From NCBI GenBank assembly GCA_050874665.1, contig JBNMLC010000003.1, positions 62,001 through 126,000 on the forward strand: DNA of 64,000 nt, given 5' to 3'. Under the pieces are notes generated by a model. The model searched no databases and was not told where the DNA came from. It worked only from the letters and a program-made list of their open reading frames with translations. This document shows positions 25,776-34,806 of this stretch, piece by piece. Origin of the DNA: RUG11237 sp050874665 (GTDB lineage Bacteria > Bacillota > Clostridia > Lachnospirales > Lachnospiraceae). Positions within the stretch are counted from its first letter, which is position 1; every line of letters starts with the position of its first letter. Position numbers and translations under genes: made by a program.

Positions 25776-27116
25776 CTAACCAAAATTCTCCTCAATAAAT
25801 TGAGTGGTAATATTTCCAGCTAAAAAATCTTCATTATTCAGTATTTCATACTGGAAATCTACGTTTGTTTCAATTCCTTCCACAATCAGTTCACCTAATG
25901 CACTTCGCATTTTACGGATTGCAGAAATTCTATCTTTATCATGTACAATAATCTTTGCAATCATGGAATCATAATTTGCCGGTATGGTATAGTCGCTATA
26001 CACAGCCGTATCCACCCGGATACCATTTCCACCCGGTATATGAAGCTGAGTTATTTTTCCCGGACATGGCATAAACTTTCTTTTCGGATCTTCTGCATTA
26101 ATTCTGCATTCAATCGCATGACCTCTTAATGTTATGTCATCTTGCGTAACAGATAACTTTTCTCCCGCTGCTACCTGAATCTGTTCTTTAATCAAGTCCA
26201 TTCCTGTAACCATTTCTGTAACGCCATGTTCTACCTGGATTCTTGTATTCATCTCCATAAAGTAAAAATCTTTATTTTTATCCAACAAAAATTCTATGGT
26301 ACCTGCCCCTTCATAATGAGCCGCCTTTGCCGCCAAAACAGCAGTTTCTCCCATTTTTCTCCTAAGCTCATCATCTAACGCACAAGATGGAGATTCCTCT
26401 AACATTTTTTGATGACGTCGCTGCAATGAGCAGTCACGCTCGCCTAGCTGAACAACATTTCCATATTTATCTGCCATAATCTGAATTTCAATATGTCTTG
26501 GCTCTTCAATATACTTTTCAATATACATCGTATCATCTGCAAACGCTGCCACAGATTCCCTTTGAGCTGTTTCAAACTGGGAAATAAAGCACTCTGCGTT
26601 TTCCGCCACACGCATACCCTTACCACCGCCACCGGAGGATGCTTTAATCATTACAGGAAAACCAATTTCTTTTGCTATCTCTAATGCTTTTTCTGCTTTA
26701 TAAACCGGCTCTTTTGTTCCCGGTACCACCGGTACACCTGCATCCATCATGGTCTTTCTTGCTTCGGATTTATTTCCCATCTTCTGAATTACTTCTGCAG
26801 ACGGACCAATAAAAGCAATATTACATTTATTACACATATCTACAAAACGGCTGTTTTCGGAAAGAAAGCCGAAGCCAGGGTGTATGGCTTCGGCCCCAGT
26901 TACAATGGTTGCACTTACAATACGTTCCATGTTAAGATAACTGTCTTTTGCCAAAGCAGGCCCGATGCAGATTGCTTCGTCTGCAAGCTGGGTGTGCAGC
27001 GCTTCTTTATCAGCTTCCGAATACACTGCTACTGTTTCAATTCCCATTTCTCTGCAGGCACGAATAATTCTCACGGCAATTTCACCGCGGTTTGCAATCA
27101 GAATCTTGTGAAACAT
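25776..27116 (-). CDS. accC: Acetyl-CoA carboxylase, biotin carboxylase subunit
   Basis: 446 residues, family length. AccC carboxylates biotin on BCCP using ATP and bicarbonate. Seen: KILIANRGEIAVRIIRACREMG at the start (in part), the ATP-grasp glycine loop KASSGGGGKGM near residue 160, and the catalytic EMNTRIQVEH region near 290. The ATG follows AGGAGGA; it lies between fabZ and accDA. Confidence 0.97.
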   Translation of the reverse strand: MFHKILIANRGEIAVRIIRACREMGIETVAVYSEADKEALHTQLADEAICIGPALAKDSYLNMERIVSATIVTGAEAIHPGFGFLSENSRFVDMCNKCNIAFIGPSAEVIQKMGNKSEARKTMMDAGVPVVPGTKEPVYKAEKALEIAKEIGFPVMIKASSGGGGKGMRVAENAECFISQFETAQRESVAAFADDTMYIEKYIEEPRHIEIQIMADKYGNVVQLGERDCSLQRRHQKMLEESPSCALDDELRRKMGETAVLAAKAAHYEGAGTIEFLLDKNKDFYFMEMNTRIQVEHGVTEMVTGMDLIKEQIQVAAGEKLSVTQDDITLRGHAIECRINAEDPKRKFMPCPGKITQLHIPGGNGIRVDTAVYSDYTIPANYDSMIAKIIVHDKDRISAIRKMRSALGELIVEGIETNVDFQYEILNNEDFLAGNITTQFIEENFG

Positions 27117-27125
27117 ATTATCCTC

Positions 27126-27554
27126 CTATCCAATGGCAAAGGTCAGCTCTGCCTGAGTTACCAGCTTACCATCTACATATGCTTTTCCAACACCGACACC
27201 AATCGGACCTTTTTGCTTTGTAATCTCTACTTCTAACATTAACACATCGCCCGGAACTACCTTATTCTTAAATCTCGCTGAATTAATTCCGCCAAAATAT
27301 GCCGTTTTTCCCTTAAATTCTTCTTTACAAAGCAAAGCCACTGCTCCCACCTGTGCCATTGCCTCTACAATCAACACTCCCGGCATTACCGGTTCCTGTG
27401 GAAAATGTCCACCAAAGAACGGTTCATTATATGAAACGCATTTCTTTCCCACTGCTTTTTTGCCTTCTTCTAACTCCTCGATGGTATCAATCAGCAGAAA
27501 CGGCTGTCTATGAGGAATGATTTCCATAATTTCTTTCGTAGTTAATACTGACAT
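27126..27554 (-). CDS. fabZ: 3-hydroxyacyl-ACP dehydratase
   Basis: 142 residues from the ATG at 27552-27554 with AGGAGG upstream; the longer frame overlaps accB and is rejected. A hot-dog-fold dehydratase that removes water from 3-hydroxyacyl-ACP. The active-site histidine (H50 in FGGHFPQEPVMPG) and glutamate (E64 in LIVEAMAQ) are present. FabZ, and no FabA or FabM, is seen in this window, so how unsaturated chains are made is not shown here. Confidence 0.96.
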   Translation of the reverse strand: MSVLTTKEIMEIIPHRQPFLLIDTIEELEEGKKAVGKKCVSYNEPFFGGHFPQEPVMPGVLIVEAMAQVGAVALLCKEEFKGKTAYFGGINSARFKNKVVPGDVLMLEVEITKQKGPIGVGVGKAYVDGKLVTQAELTFAIG

Positions 27555-27567
27555 AATTCCGTTCCTC

Positions 27568-27999
27568 CTATTCAATAATAAACAAGGTCTGGCCATATTC
27601 CACCATATCCATGTTATCTACAAGAATTTCTTTGATGACACCATCATATTCACATTCGATTTCATTCATCAATTTCATTGCCTCAATAATGCCCAGGGTC
27701 TGACCTTTGGTTACATGGTCACCCACTTTTACAAATGGCTGTGCATCCGGTGACGCAGCATTATAAAATGTTCCCACCAGCGGTGATTTCATTTCTTTTC
27801 CGGAAACCGGTTTTGAAATTTCTTTTACCTCACCACTTGCCGGTATGATTGTTGTCTGAACTGGAAGTGATGCTACTGATGCCTGTGGCTTTTCTTGCTT
27901 TTTCATTTCAATAGCAATCTCATCCGCATCTAATTTAAATGCCGTTAATTCTGAAGCTGAAACAGTTTCAATCAAACGTATAATTTGTTCAAATTCCAT
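27568..27999 (-). CDS. accB: Biotin carboxyl carrier protein of acetyl-CoA carboxylase
   Basis: 143 residues. An N-terminal helical region and a flexible linker (about 35-68) lead to the C-terminal biotinyl domain. The biotin lysine is K109 in EAMKLMNE (usual form EAMKMMN). The thumb segment (SPLVGTFYNAASPDA) typical of BCCP is present. Placed between fabF and fabZ as in streptococcal fatty acid operons. Confidence 0.96.
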   Translation of the reverse strand: MEFEQIIRLIETVSASELTAFKLDADEIAIEMKKQEKPQASVASLPVQTTIIPASGEVKEISKPVSGKEMKSPLVGTFYNAASPDAQPFVKVGDHVTKGQTLGIIEAMKLMNEIECEYDGVIKEILVDNMDMVEYGQTLFIIE

Positions 28000-28010
28000 T
28001 TCTTTCTCCT

Positions 28011-29243
28011 TTATTCACTATACTTTCCAATCAGAATACTTGCATTATGTCCGCCAAACCCAAGAGAATTGCTTAATGCATAATTAATCTCCTGATGTAC
28101 AGGTTCTTTTACATAATCCAGATCCATTTCTTCGTCTGGAGTTGCATACCCTACTGTCTGGTGAATAAATCCATCTGACATTTGTTTTACACATGCAATA
28201 AATTCTACTGCTCCTGCTGCACCTAACAAATGACCAATCATAGACTTTGTTGAATTCACCTTTATATTTTTTGCATGCTCACCAAAAGCCATTTTAATCG
28301 CTCTTGTTTCAAATAAATCATTGTGATGTGTTGCTGTCCCATGTGCATTAATATACGTGATATCCTCTTTCGAAATTCCTGCATCACGAACTGCAAAAAG
28401 CATTGCATTTGCGGCACCCATACCGTCTTCTGCCGGAGAAGTAATATGATAAGCATCTGAAGTACAACCATATCCCTTTAATTCTGCATAAATTTTTGCA
28501 CCACGCTTTTTCGCATGCTCCAATTCTTCTAAAACAACCACACCGGAGCCTTCTCCCATAACAAAGCCACTTCTGTTTTTATCAAATGGAAGTGAACATT
28601 TTGTTATATCTTCTTCGGTGGAAAGAGCTGTCAGCGCAGTAAATCCTCCAATTCCTACCGGAGTAATCGAACTTTCTGTTCCACCAGCTACCATGACATC
28701 AGCATCTCCATACTGAATGGTCCGGAATGCTTCTCCGATAGAATGTGTTCCTGTCGCACAGGCAGTTACCACATTAATGCTTTTCCCTTTTAGTCCAAAT
28801 TGAATGGATACATTTCCGGCAGCCATATTAGAAATCATTAAAGGAATTAATAAGGGATTTAATCTTCCCGGTCCCTTTTCTAACAACTTTTTATGGTCTT
28901 TTTCGAAAATGCCAAGACTTCCTATTCCAGAGCCAATAGAACAGCCTACTCTGTAAGGGTCTTCCTGTTCCATATCAAGCTTTGCATCTTCTATCGCTTC
29001 TTTCGCCGCTGCTACCGCAAACTGGCAAAAGCCTTCCATTCTTCTGGCAGATTTAGGGTCCATATAATCTTTTGGGTTAAAGTCTTTTACTTCTGCTGCT
29101 ATCTTCACTTTATAATCTGTTGTGTCAAATTTTGTGATTGGTCCAAAACCGATTTTGCCCTGTTTTAAGCTTTCCCAATAACTGTCCACATCTAAACCAA
29201 CAGGAGTAATAGCTCCCATTCCTGTAACTACAACTCTTCTCAT
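28011..29243 (-). CDS. fabF: Beta-ketoacyl-ACP synthase II
   Basis: 410 residues. FabF elongates acyl-ACP with malonyl-ACP. The Cys-His-His catalytic triad is clear: C162 in VVTACATGTHS, the histidine of NAHGTATHHND (about 301) and that of SMIGHLLGAAG (about 338). The initiating synthase FabH is not encoded in this operon, unlike in streptococci. Confidence 0.97.
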   Translation of the reverse strand: MRRVVVTGMGAITPVGLDVDSYWESLKQGKIGFGPITKFDTTDYKVKIAAEVKDFNPKDYMDPKSARRMEGFCQFAVAAAKEAIEDAKLDMEQEDPYRVGCSIGSGIGSLGIFEKDHKKLLEKGPGRLNPLLIPLMISNMAAGNVSIQFGLKGKSINVVTACATGTHSIGEAFRTIQYGDADVMVAGGTESSITPVGIGGFTALTALSTEEDITKCSLPFDKNRSGFVMGEGSGVVVLEELEHAKKRGAKIYAELKGYGCTSDAYHITSPAEDGMGAANAMLFAVRDAGISKEDITYINAHGTATHHNDLFETRAIKMAFGEHAKNIKVNSTKSMIGHLLGAAGAVEFIACVKQMSDGFIHQTVGYATPDEEMDLDYVKEPVHQEINYALSNSLGFGGHNASILIGKYSE

Positions 29244-29255
29244 ATTGCCTCTCCT

Positions 29256-29996
29256 TTATATTGCCATACCACCATCTACACTAATTACCTGTCCGGTAAT
29301 GTAAGACGCTTCTTCCGATGCAAGAAATGCTACCACGCTAGCAACTTCTTTCGGGTTTCCTGTTCTCTGAAATGGTATCTGCGCAATTGTTGCATCTTTT
29401 GCTGCTTCTGTCATTGCTGCTGTCATTTCTGTATCAATAAAGCCCGGCGCCACCGCATTCACATTAATCTGTCTAGAGGCCAGCTCTCTTGCCATACTTT
29501 TGGTCAGACCAATCACACCAGCCTTTGCAGCCGCATAATTTGCCTGACCCGCATTTCCCAGAACGCCTGATACAGAAGAAATGTTAATAATTTTCCCCTG
29601 CTTTTGCTTTAGCATCTGACGTGAGACCTGCTTAATTGTATTAAATACACCTTTTAAATTAATGGCTATGACATCATCAAAGTCTTCTTCTTTCATTTTC
29701 ATAATCAGGTTATCTTTTGTAATTCCTGCGTTATTTACCAAAATATCAAGACTTCCATGTGCTTTCACCACATCTTTTACCATAGTTTCCACTGCCGCAA
29801 AATCTGCCACATTACACTGGTAAATTTCTGCTGCACCACCATTTTCTTCAATTATATTCTTTACTTCTTGTGCTCTTTCCTTTGAGCCGTTGTAATTTAT
29901 AACTACATAAGCACCTTTGTCTGCCAGTGTAATGGCTATTTCCCTGCCTATTCCCCGGGAAGCTCCGGTAACTAGGGCAACTTTTCCTTTTAACAT
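29256..29996 (-). CDS. fabG: 3-oxoacyl-ACP reductase
   Basis: 246 residues, a short-chain dehydrogenase/reductase. NADP-binding TGASRGIG at residues 9-16, the NNAG motif, and the catalytic Ser-Tyr-Lys (ISSVSG, NYAAAKAG near 151-155) are all present. It reduces 3-oxoacyl-ACP and sits 10 bases after fabD. Confidence 0.97.
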   Translation of the reverse strand: MLKGKVALVTGASRGIGREIAITLADKGAYVVINYNGSKERAQEVKNIIEENGGAAEIYQCNVADFAAVETMVKDVVKAHGSLDILVNNAGITKDNLIMKMKEEDFDDVIAINLKGVFNTIKQVSRQMLKQKQGKIINISSVSGVLGNAGQANYAAAKAGVIGLTKSMARELASRQINVNAVAPGFIDTEMTAAMTEAAKDATIAQIPFQRTGNPKEVASVVAFLASEEASYITGQVISVDGGMAI

Positions 29997-30006
29997 ATTT
30001 TCCTCC

Positions 30007-30936
30007 TTACTCCTGACACAAGGTTGCTATTTTTTCTAAGTCTTCTATCTTTTCCACATTAAGCATCTTAACTTTTTTGTCTTTATCAATTTTTCTCATA
30101 AAACCGGATAACGTTTTTCCCGGTCCGATTTCAATAAACGTATCAATGCCATCTGCTATCATCTTTTCCACGCTTTGCTGCCATCTTACGGAAGAATATA
30201 CCTGTTTCTTTAACAATTCTTTCACATCATCTGTATTTTTCACATAATCTGCAGTTACATTGGTAAGATACGGAATTTTTATTTCTCCCAGAGAAACCTC
30301 TTTCAAAACTTCGTATAATTTTGCTCCTGCATCCTGTAGCATTGCAGAATGGAACGGTCCGCTTACATTTAATTTTATACAGCGTTTTGCGCCCTCTTCC
30401 CGCAGAGTCTCACACGCCTTTTCTACTGCTGCTTCTTCTCCTGTGATTACAATCTGTCCCGGACAGTTATAATTAGCAACGCTTACAATTCCTTCTGTTT
30501 CTTCGCAGACCTGTGCAATCTTGGTTCCATCTAGTCCAAGAACTGCTGCCATAGCTCCACCCGTAGGTACTGCCTCCTGCATCAAAATTCCTCTTTGTCT
30601 TACTACTTTAAATGCATCTTCTGCAGATAACACACCCGCTGTTACTAATGCACCGTATTCCCCAAGACTTAATCCGGCAGTTACCTCCGGATAAATTCCT
30701 TTTTCTTCCAGCACTTTTGTCAAAGCAACTTCCACTGTCAACATAGCAATCTGTGTGTATTCCGTAATGTTAATCTGCTCATTTTCTTCAAAGCAAATTG
30801 CTTCTACATCTAGCCCTGTTGCTTCCTTTGCTGCCGCAAAGATGTCTTTGCACACCTGAAAGTTATCATAAAAATCTTTTCCCATTCCCACATACTGGGC
30901 GCCCTGCCCTGGGAATACAAATGCAATCCTGCTCAT
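30007..30936 (-). CDS. fabD: Malonyl-CoA:ACP transacylase
   Basis: 309 residues. The N-terminal FPGQGAQYVGMG block, the nucleophile S90 in GLSLGEYGAL and the later catalytic histidine in SGPFHSAML are present. It loads malonyl groups on ACP and lies between fabK and fabG. Confidence 0.97.
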   Translation of the reverse strand: MSRIAFVFPGQGAQYVGMGKDFYDNFQVCKDIFAAAKEATGLDVEAICFEENEQINITEYTQIAMLTVEVALTKVLEEKGIYPEVTAGLSLGEYGALVTAGVLSAEDAFKVVRQRGILMQEAVPTGGAMAAVLGLDGTKIAQVCEETEGIVSVANYNCPGQIVITGEEAAVEKACETLREEGAKRCIKLNVSGPFHSAMLQDAGAKLYEVLKEVSLGEIKIPYLTNVTADYVKNTDDVKELLKKQVYSSVRWQQSVEKMIADGIDTFIEIGPGKTLSGFMRKIDKDKKVKMLNVEKIEDLEKIATLCQE

Positions 30937-30973
30937 ATATTTCTCCTTTTTAACTATATGATTTTTCCTGATT

Positions 30974-31903
30974 CTAGTCTTTTATTTTAAGTAATGCTTC
31001 TGCCTGTGACATAATTTCTTTGATAATTTCTTCACAAGACTTTTCTTCTTTAATCAAGCCGGCAATCTGTCCTGCCATAACAGAACCATTTACCACATCT
31101 CCTTCGACCACTGCTTTTCTAAGCGCACCTAAGGTTAAATGCTCTAATTCTTCAAAGGAAGCTCCTTCTTTTTCCATACGCAGGTACTCTCTTGTCATCT
31201 TATTGCGGAGTACGCGGATTGGATGACCATTGCTCATTCCTGTAACTTCGGAGTCAATATCTTTTGCCTTCAAAATTCTTTCCTTGTAATTCTCATGAAC
31301 AACGGCTTCTTTCGAAGCAACGAAACGTGTTCCAATCTGTACTGCTTCCGCGCCAAGCATCATCGCCGCTGCAAACCCTCTTCCATCGGCTACACCGCCG
31401 GCTGCAATGACCGGAATATCTACAGCATCTACAATCTGCGGTACAAGACACATCGTTGTCTGGGAGCCTATATGTCCACCTGATTCACAGCCTTCTGCAA
31501 CAACGGCATCTGCACCATATTTTTCCATGCGTCGTGCCAACGCAACAGATGCAACGACAGGCATCACCTTCACACCTGCCTTCTTCCACATTTCCATATA
31601 CTTTTCCGGATTTCCTGCACCTGTAGTAACCGCTTTGATTCCTTCTTCCACAATGACTTGTGCAACTTCATCCGCATATGGACTCATCAGCATAACATTA
31701 ACCCCGATGGGCTTATCTGTTAATTCTTTCGCTTTTCTGATTTCATTTCTAACAATATCACCAGATGCACTGGCACCACCAATTAATCCTAAACCTCCTG
31801 CTTCGGATACGGCTGCTGCTAAAGTATGTTCTGCAACCCATGCCATGCCCCCCTGAATAATCGGATATTCAATACCAAGAAGCTGTGTAACTCTCGTTTT
31901 CAT
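30974..31903 (-). CDS. fabK: Enoyl-ACP reductase II (FMN-dependent FabK)
   Basis: 309 residues, normal for FabK. YPIIQGGMAWVAEHTLAAAVS at the start (in part), the flavin-binding AEGCESGGHIG and PVIAAGGVADGRG segments are typical. FabK reduces enoyl-ACP with FMN and NAD(P)H and is the triclosan-insensitive alternative to FabI; no FabI is in the window. Its stop codon is followed directly by fabD after a 37-base gap, and its start abuts the acpP stop. Confidence 0.95.
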   Translation of the reverse strand: MKTRVTQLLGIEYPIIQGGMAWVAEHTLAAAVSEAGGLGLIGGASASGDIVRNEIRKAKELTDKPIGVNVMLMSPYADEVAQVIVEEGIKAVTTGAGNPEKYMEMWKKAGVKVMPVVASVALARRMEKYGADAVVAEGCESGGHIGSQTTMCLVPQIVDAVDIPVIAAGGVADGRGFAAAMMLGAEAVQIGTRFVASKEAVVHENYKERILKAKDIDSEVTGMSNGHPIRVLRNKMTREYLRMEKEGASFEELEHLTLGALRKAVVEGDVVNGSVMAGQIAGLIKEEKSCEEIIKEIMSQAEALLKIKD

Positions 31904-32137
31904 TTATTCTTCCACACCTTTATTTTTTAAATATTCCATCACTGCACCTACGGTTGTAATGCTTTCTAAGTCTTCTGACGGAATTTCAATATTATATTCT
32001 TCTTCTAAGCTCATTACTAATTCAAATAAATCTAAAGAATCTGCTCCTAAATCTTCTTTAAAGCTTGTTTCTGCTGTAATTGTATCAGCCTCTACACTTA
32101 ACTGCTCTGCAATAATTTTTTTGATTTTTTCTAACAT
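31904..32137 (-). CDS. acpP: Acyl carrier protein
   Basis: 77 residues from the ATG at 32135-32137, the usual ACP size; the open frame reaches eight codons further upstream without a better site. The phosphopantetheine attachment serine is S34 in GADSLDLFELV. Very acidic, three to four helices. First gene of the fatty acid operon, preceded by a promoter and a palindromic operator candidate. Confidence 0.96.
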   Translation of the reverse strand: MLEKIKKIIAEQLSVEADTITAETSFKEDLGADSLDLFELVMSLEEEYNIEIPSEDLESITTVGAVMEYLKNKGVEE

Positions 32138-32181
32138 AATTCCATTTCCTTTCATTCTCAAATAGTTTTAATAACAAATAG

Positions 32182-32194
32182 TTTGATATTCAAA
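32182..32194 (-). promoter_or_regulatory. Candidate FabT-type operator at the fatty acid operon start site
   Basis: The palindrome TTTGATATTCAAA (minus strand TTTGAATATCAAA) lies just past the -10 box, over the expected start of transcription. It matches the TTTGA-N3-TCAAA form known for FabT operators of streptococci and enterococci. No FabT-like regulator gene is in the window, so the match is by sequence and position only. Confidence 0.5.
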
Positions 32195-32222
32195 GTATAT
32201 GTTAAAAAAAATGATTTGTCAA
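32194..32222 (-). promoter_or_regulatory. Promoter of the fatty acid operon
   Basis: Minus strand: perfect TTGACA (32217-32222), 17-base spacer, TATACT (32194-32199). The -35 box is part of the terminator stem of the upstream gene. Confidence 0.75.
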
Positions 32223-32253
32223 CCCTTTGCTTTGAAACGTTGACAAATCATTT
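32203..32253 (-). terminator. Terminator of the upstream hypothetical gene, overlapping the fab promoter
   Basis: A perfect 14-base inverted repeat, AAATGATTTGTCAA (32209-32222) and TTGACAAATCATTT (32240-32253), loop 17, followed on the minus strand by a T-run (32203-32209). It begins two bases after the stop codon of the gene ending at 32256. Confidence 0.8.
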
Positions 32254-32255
32254 CC

Positions 32256-32735
32256 TTAGTACATATAGCTTATATCATCATCATCGTAAGAATCATTTTC
32301 ATATTCTCTCGTCCAGTCAATATTGTTGCTTCTCTTCACCGGACGTTGCACACGACCAGCTCCCGCTTTATTCTTATTGCTGTTTTGATTATTACTTTTT
32401 TTCTGTATGGCCTTTTTTTCCTTTTCCAGACGCTTGACAACATCCATTTTATCCGGCTGTTGCTCTTTGATTTTTGCCACTTCTTTCGCCGCCTGTGATT
32501 TCACACTTCTGTGCTCCCCTATCCGGCTGTTTCCCCTCTTATAATCGTTTTCGTCCTTGTCCTTATCAAATTTTGGGCGGTATGGCTTCGCTCCATCTCT
32601 TGACTTATTGTAAGATTTACTGTCTGATTTGCGATATCCTGCCTTTTCACCTGTTCCATTCGTTCTTCTCTGGTAAGGACGCTCTGACATATGCTTCTGT
32701 CCACTGCGTTCTTCCGACTGTCTGCCTGTAGCCAC
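32256..32735 (-). CDS. Basic low-complexity protein of unknown function
   Basis: 159 residues with a GTG start and AAGGAG seven bases ahead. Not recognised. The first 110 residues are very rich in Arg, Lys, Ser, Gln and Asn with no hydrophobic core, a short heptad-like stretch (VVKRLEKEKKAIQKK) follows, and the C-terminus is acidic (DSYDDDDISYMY). This is the profile of a disordered, possibly nucleic-acid-binding protein. It is transcribed alone and ends at a strong terminator in front of the fab operon. Confidence 0.7.
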   Translation of the reverse strand: MATGRQSEERSGQKHMSERPYQRRTNGTGEKAGYRKSDSKSYNKSRDGAKPYRPKFDKDKDENDYKRGNSRIGEHRSVKSQAAKEVAKIKEQQPDKMDVVKRLEKEKKAIQKKSNNQNSNKNKAGAGRVQRPVKRSNNIDWTREYENDSYDDDDISYMY

Positions 32736-32863
32736 CGTTGTTCTCCTTCCACATTGTGTTTCTTAAATTTTTCTTAAATATATGATATTTATATTTTATT
32801 ATAAAATCCGAGAAAGTCAATCAATATTTTGTAAAATTTATGGATTTTTTTCCAGCAGAACAG

Positions 32864-32892
32864 TTGCAATTATCCTCCCTTTTTGTTACATT
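32864..32892 (+). promoter_or_regulatory. Promoter of the DUF1292 gene
   Basis: TTGCAA (32864-32869), 17 bases, TACATT (32887-32892); the ATG with AGAGAGG lies about 45 bases downstream. Confidence 0.5.
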
Positions 32893-32942
32893 AGAAACAA
32901 AGGGCATGTCGCCTTAAAAATTTTAAAAAGAGAGGATTCACA

Positions 32943-33263
32943 ATGGGTAAGAATAATAACGATTACGATGAGGATACAGATGTAATGGTGACACTTACAT
33001 TAGATGACGGTGCAGAAATTGACTGTGAAATTTTAACAATCTTCACAGTAGGTGAACAGGACTATATTGCTCTGCTCCCACCGGAAGGTCACGGTTTTGA
33101 AGAGGGCGAAGCATTATTGTACCGCTTCTTTGAGGAAGATGAGCTTCCTCGTATCGAAAACATCGAAACAGAAGAAGAATATGAAATCGCAGCCGATGCT
33201 TTTGACGAATGGCAGGACGAGGCTGAATACGATGAATTTTTCTTAGAAGATGACGAAAATTAA
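32943..33263 (+). CDS. DUF1292 family protein (YrzB-like)
   Basis: 106 residues, extremely acidic. The core VTLTLDDGAEIDCEILTIF followed by YIALLPPE and the EIENIETEEEYEIAADAFDEW-type C-terminus (in part, IENIETEEEYEI) define DUF1292. Members are small cytosolic proteins common in Firmicutes, usually near yrrK/alaS/mltG genes; their function is unknown. Here it stands alone with its own promoter and terminator. Confidence 0.9.
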   Translation: MGKNNNDYDEDTDVMVTLTLDDGAEIDCEILTIFTVGEQDYIALLPPEGHGFEEGEALLYRFFEEDELPRIENIETEEEYEIAADAFDEWQDEAEYDEFFLEDDEN

Positions 33264-33306
33264 TCAAAAATTACAGTATCCTATTTATTAAATCTTTAAA
33301 TTACAA

Positions 33307-33357
33307 AAGTCAGAACCCTTTTCTCGCCTACACCAAAAGAGTTCTGACTTAGTTTTT
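33307..33357 (+). terminator. Bidirectional terminator between DUF1292 and the sensor kinase gene
   Basis: AAGTCAGAAC (33307-33316) pairs with GTTCTGACTT (33341-33350); a further CCTTTT/AAAAGA pairing lies inside. T-run after the stem on the plus strand; the kinase gene ends at 33376 on the other side. Confidence 0.8.
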
Positions 33358-33375
33358 TCATTTCGAAGTCCTATT

Positions 33376-34806
33376 TTATATAGAAGGAAGCGAAAGCCAA
33401 AATTCCACACCTTCATCAATATTTTGTACTCCACAATTTCCCCCATGCATTTCAATGACTGATTTGACTATGTAAAGCCCCAGTCCGGTATGTCCTAACA
33501 CCTCCTCTTCTTTTTCTTTTTCCTCGTCCGATACATAAAAGCTTTTCCATATATTTTCCATATCCCTTCGGGCAATCGGTGCGCCCTGATTATAAATCCG
33601 CACAAAAATATCTCTGTTTATCTTATGCATAGACACTTTTATTTTTTTACCATTTTCTGTATGTTGTAAAGCATTCATCACAAAATTGCTAATTGCCTGT
33701 TCTATATATTCCTGCTCTCCATACACTCTGCAGCTCTCTTCAAGGTCTGTTTCTACCTGAATATTTTTTCGCTGAAACAGTGCATCATATTTGATAAGAA
33801 TATAATTCATAATTTCATTTAAAGATGTCTCCTTTTTTAAAACCCTTCCCATATTATGTTCTAATACTGTAATATCCAAAAGATTTCCTACCATTTCAGA
33901 CATTTTTGTAATTTCTTCCTGAATTGATGTATAGTAATACGCCCGCTGTTCTTCTTCTGAAAGATACTCTAGCATCTCCACCTGACTTGAAATGACCGCA
34001 AGAGGAGTTTTCAGCTCATGGGAAACATTTGACACAAAATTCTTTCTTGCCTTTTCTAAGCGCTCCTGCTGCATGTTTTGCTGCAACAGTTTTTGTCTGT
34101 TATTTTCAATATCTTTGATATATCCTTGTATCTGTTCCGACATAGAATTAATGCTTTGGGCTAAACGGTTTAATTCATCGAAGGTTCCGTTCTCCTCTGC
34201 CTTTTCACTAAAATCACGTTGAGCCAGCTTTCTTGCCACTCCCTCTAGTTGATTAATCGGAGTAATCAGTCGTTTAGACATAAGATACATGCTGCCACTC
34301 CCTGTAATCATTGCCACAAAAAATACTCCGATTAAAATTTTTACGGTAAAGCGAAATGAGCCATCAATAGATTTCAGGCCGTCCTTAATGGAAACGTAAT
34401 ACGTGTGTTCTGCCTGACTAATCATTCCCAGTAATCTGATACTTTCATTATCCTGACGCTTTCTTCGTATCACAACCGGTGTTTGCGAGAAATTATCTAA
34501 TTGTAACTGGATATCCTTATAAATTCTTTTTTCTGTTTTTATTGTCTGATACACTGCACTCATATTTTCATCTGCAATCGTAAAATTAAAATTATTTTCC
34601 TCGTATTCCTGAATGAGTGCCTGCTCTGTATCTATCTCTCCTAAATCCACATCCTGCAGGTTTTCAAAAGCTTCTTTTAACATAGAAATTCTATGGTTCC
34701 TGTAAAAATAAGGCCCTAATGTATAATACAAAAAAATACTCCCACCAAACACAAGCAGCAAAAAGACACATTGTATCATAATAAAATGGGTATTAATTTT
34801 TTTCAT
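33376..34806 (-). CDS. Sensor histidine kinase
   Basis: 476 residues from the ATG at 34804-34806, directly behind GGAGGTGG; the longer frame is not needed. TM1 (about 8-28), an extracytoplasmic sensor of about 125 residues, TM2 (about 156-178), HAMP, then HisKA with the phosphoacceptor His near 263 in NVSHELKTPLA, and HATPase with NFVMNALQHT and HTGLGLYIVKS. Overlaps the response regulator gene by 14 bases. It is the last gene of the Dlt-like operon, so it may sense cell-envelope state or the acylation product and feed back on the operon. Confidence 0.93.
   Translation of the reverse strand: MKKINTHFIMIQCVFLLLVFGGSIFLYYTLGPYFYRNHRISMLKEAFENLQDVDLGEIDTEQALIQEYEENNFNFTIADENMSAVYQTIKTEKRIYKDIQLQLDNFSQTPVVIRRKRQDNESIRLLGMISQAEHTYYVSIKDGLKSIDGSFRFTVKILIGVFFVAMITGSGSMYLMSKRLITPINQLEGVARKLAQRDFSEKAEENGTFDELNRLAQSINSMSEQIQGYIKDIENNRQKLLQQNMQQERLEKARKNFVSNVSHELKTPLAVISSQVEMLEYLSEEEQRAYYYTSIQEEITKMSEMVGNLLDITVLEHNMGRVLKKETSLNEIMNYILIKYDALFQRKNIQVETDLEESCRVYGEQEYIEQAISNFVMNALQHTENGKKIKVSMHKINRDIFVRIYNQGAPIARRDMENIWKSFYVSDEEKEKEEEVLGHTGLGLYIVKSVIEMHGGNCGVQNIDEGVEFWLSLPSI

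Noticed and set aside
31407..31856. 149-residue plus-strand frame opposite fabK
   Set aside because: Shadow of a conserved flavoenzyme gene; no expression signals.
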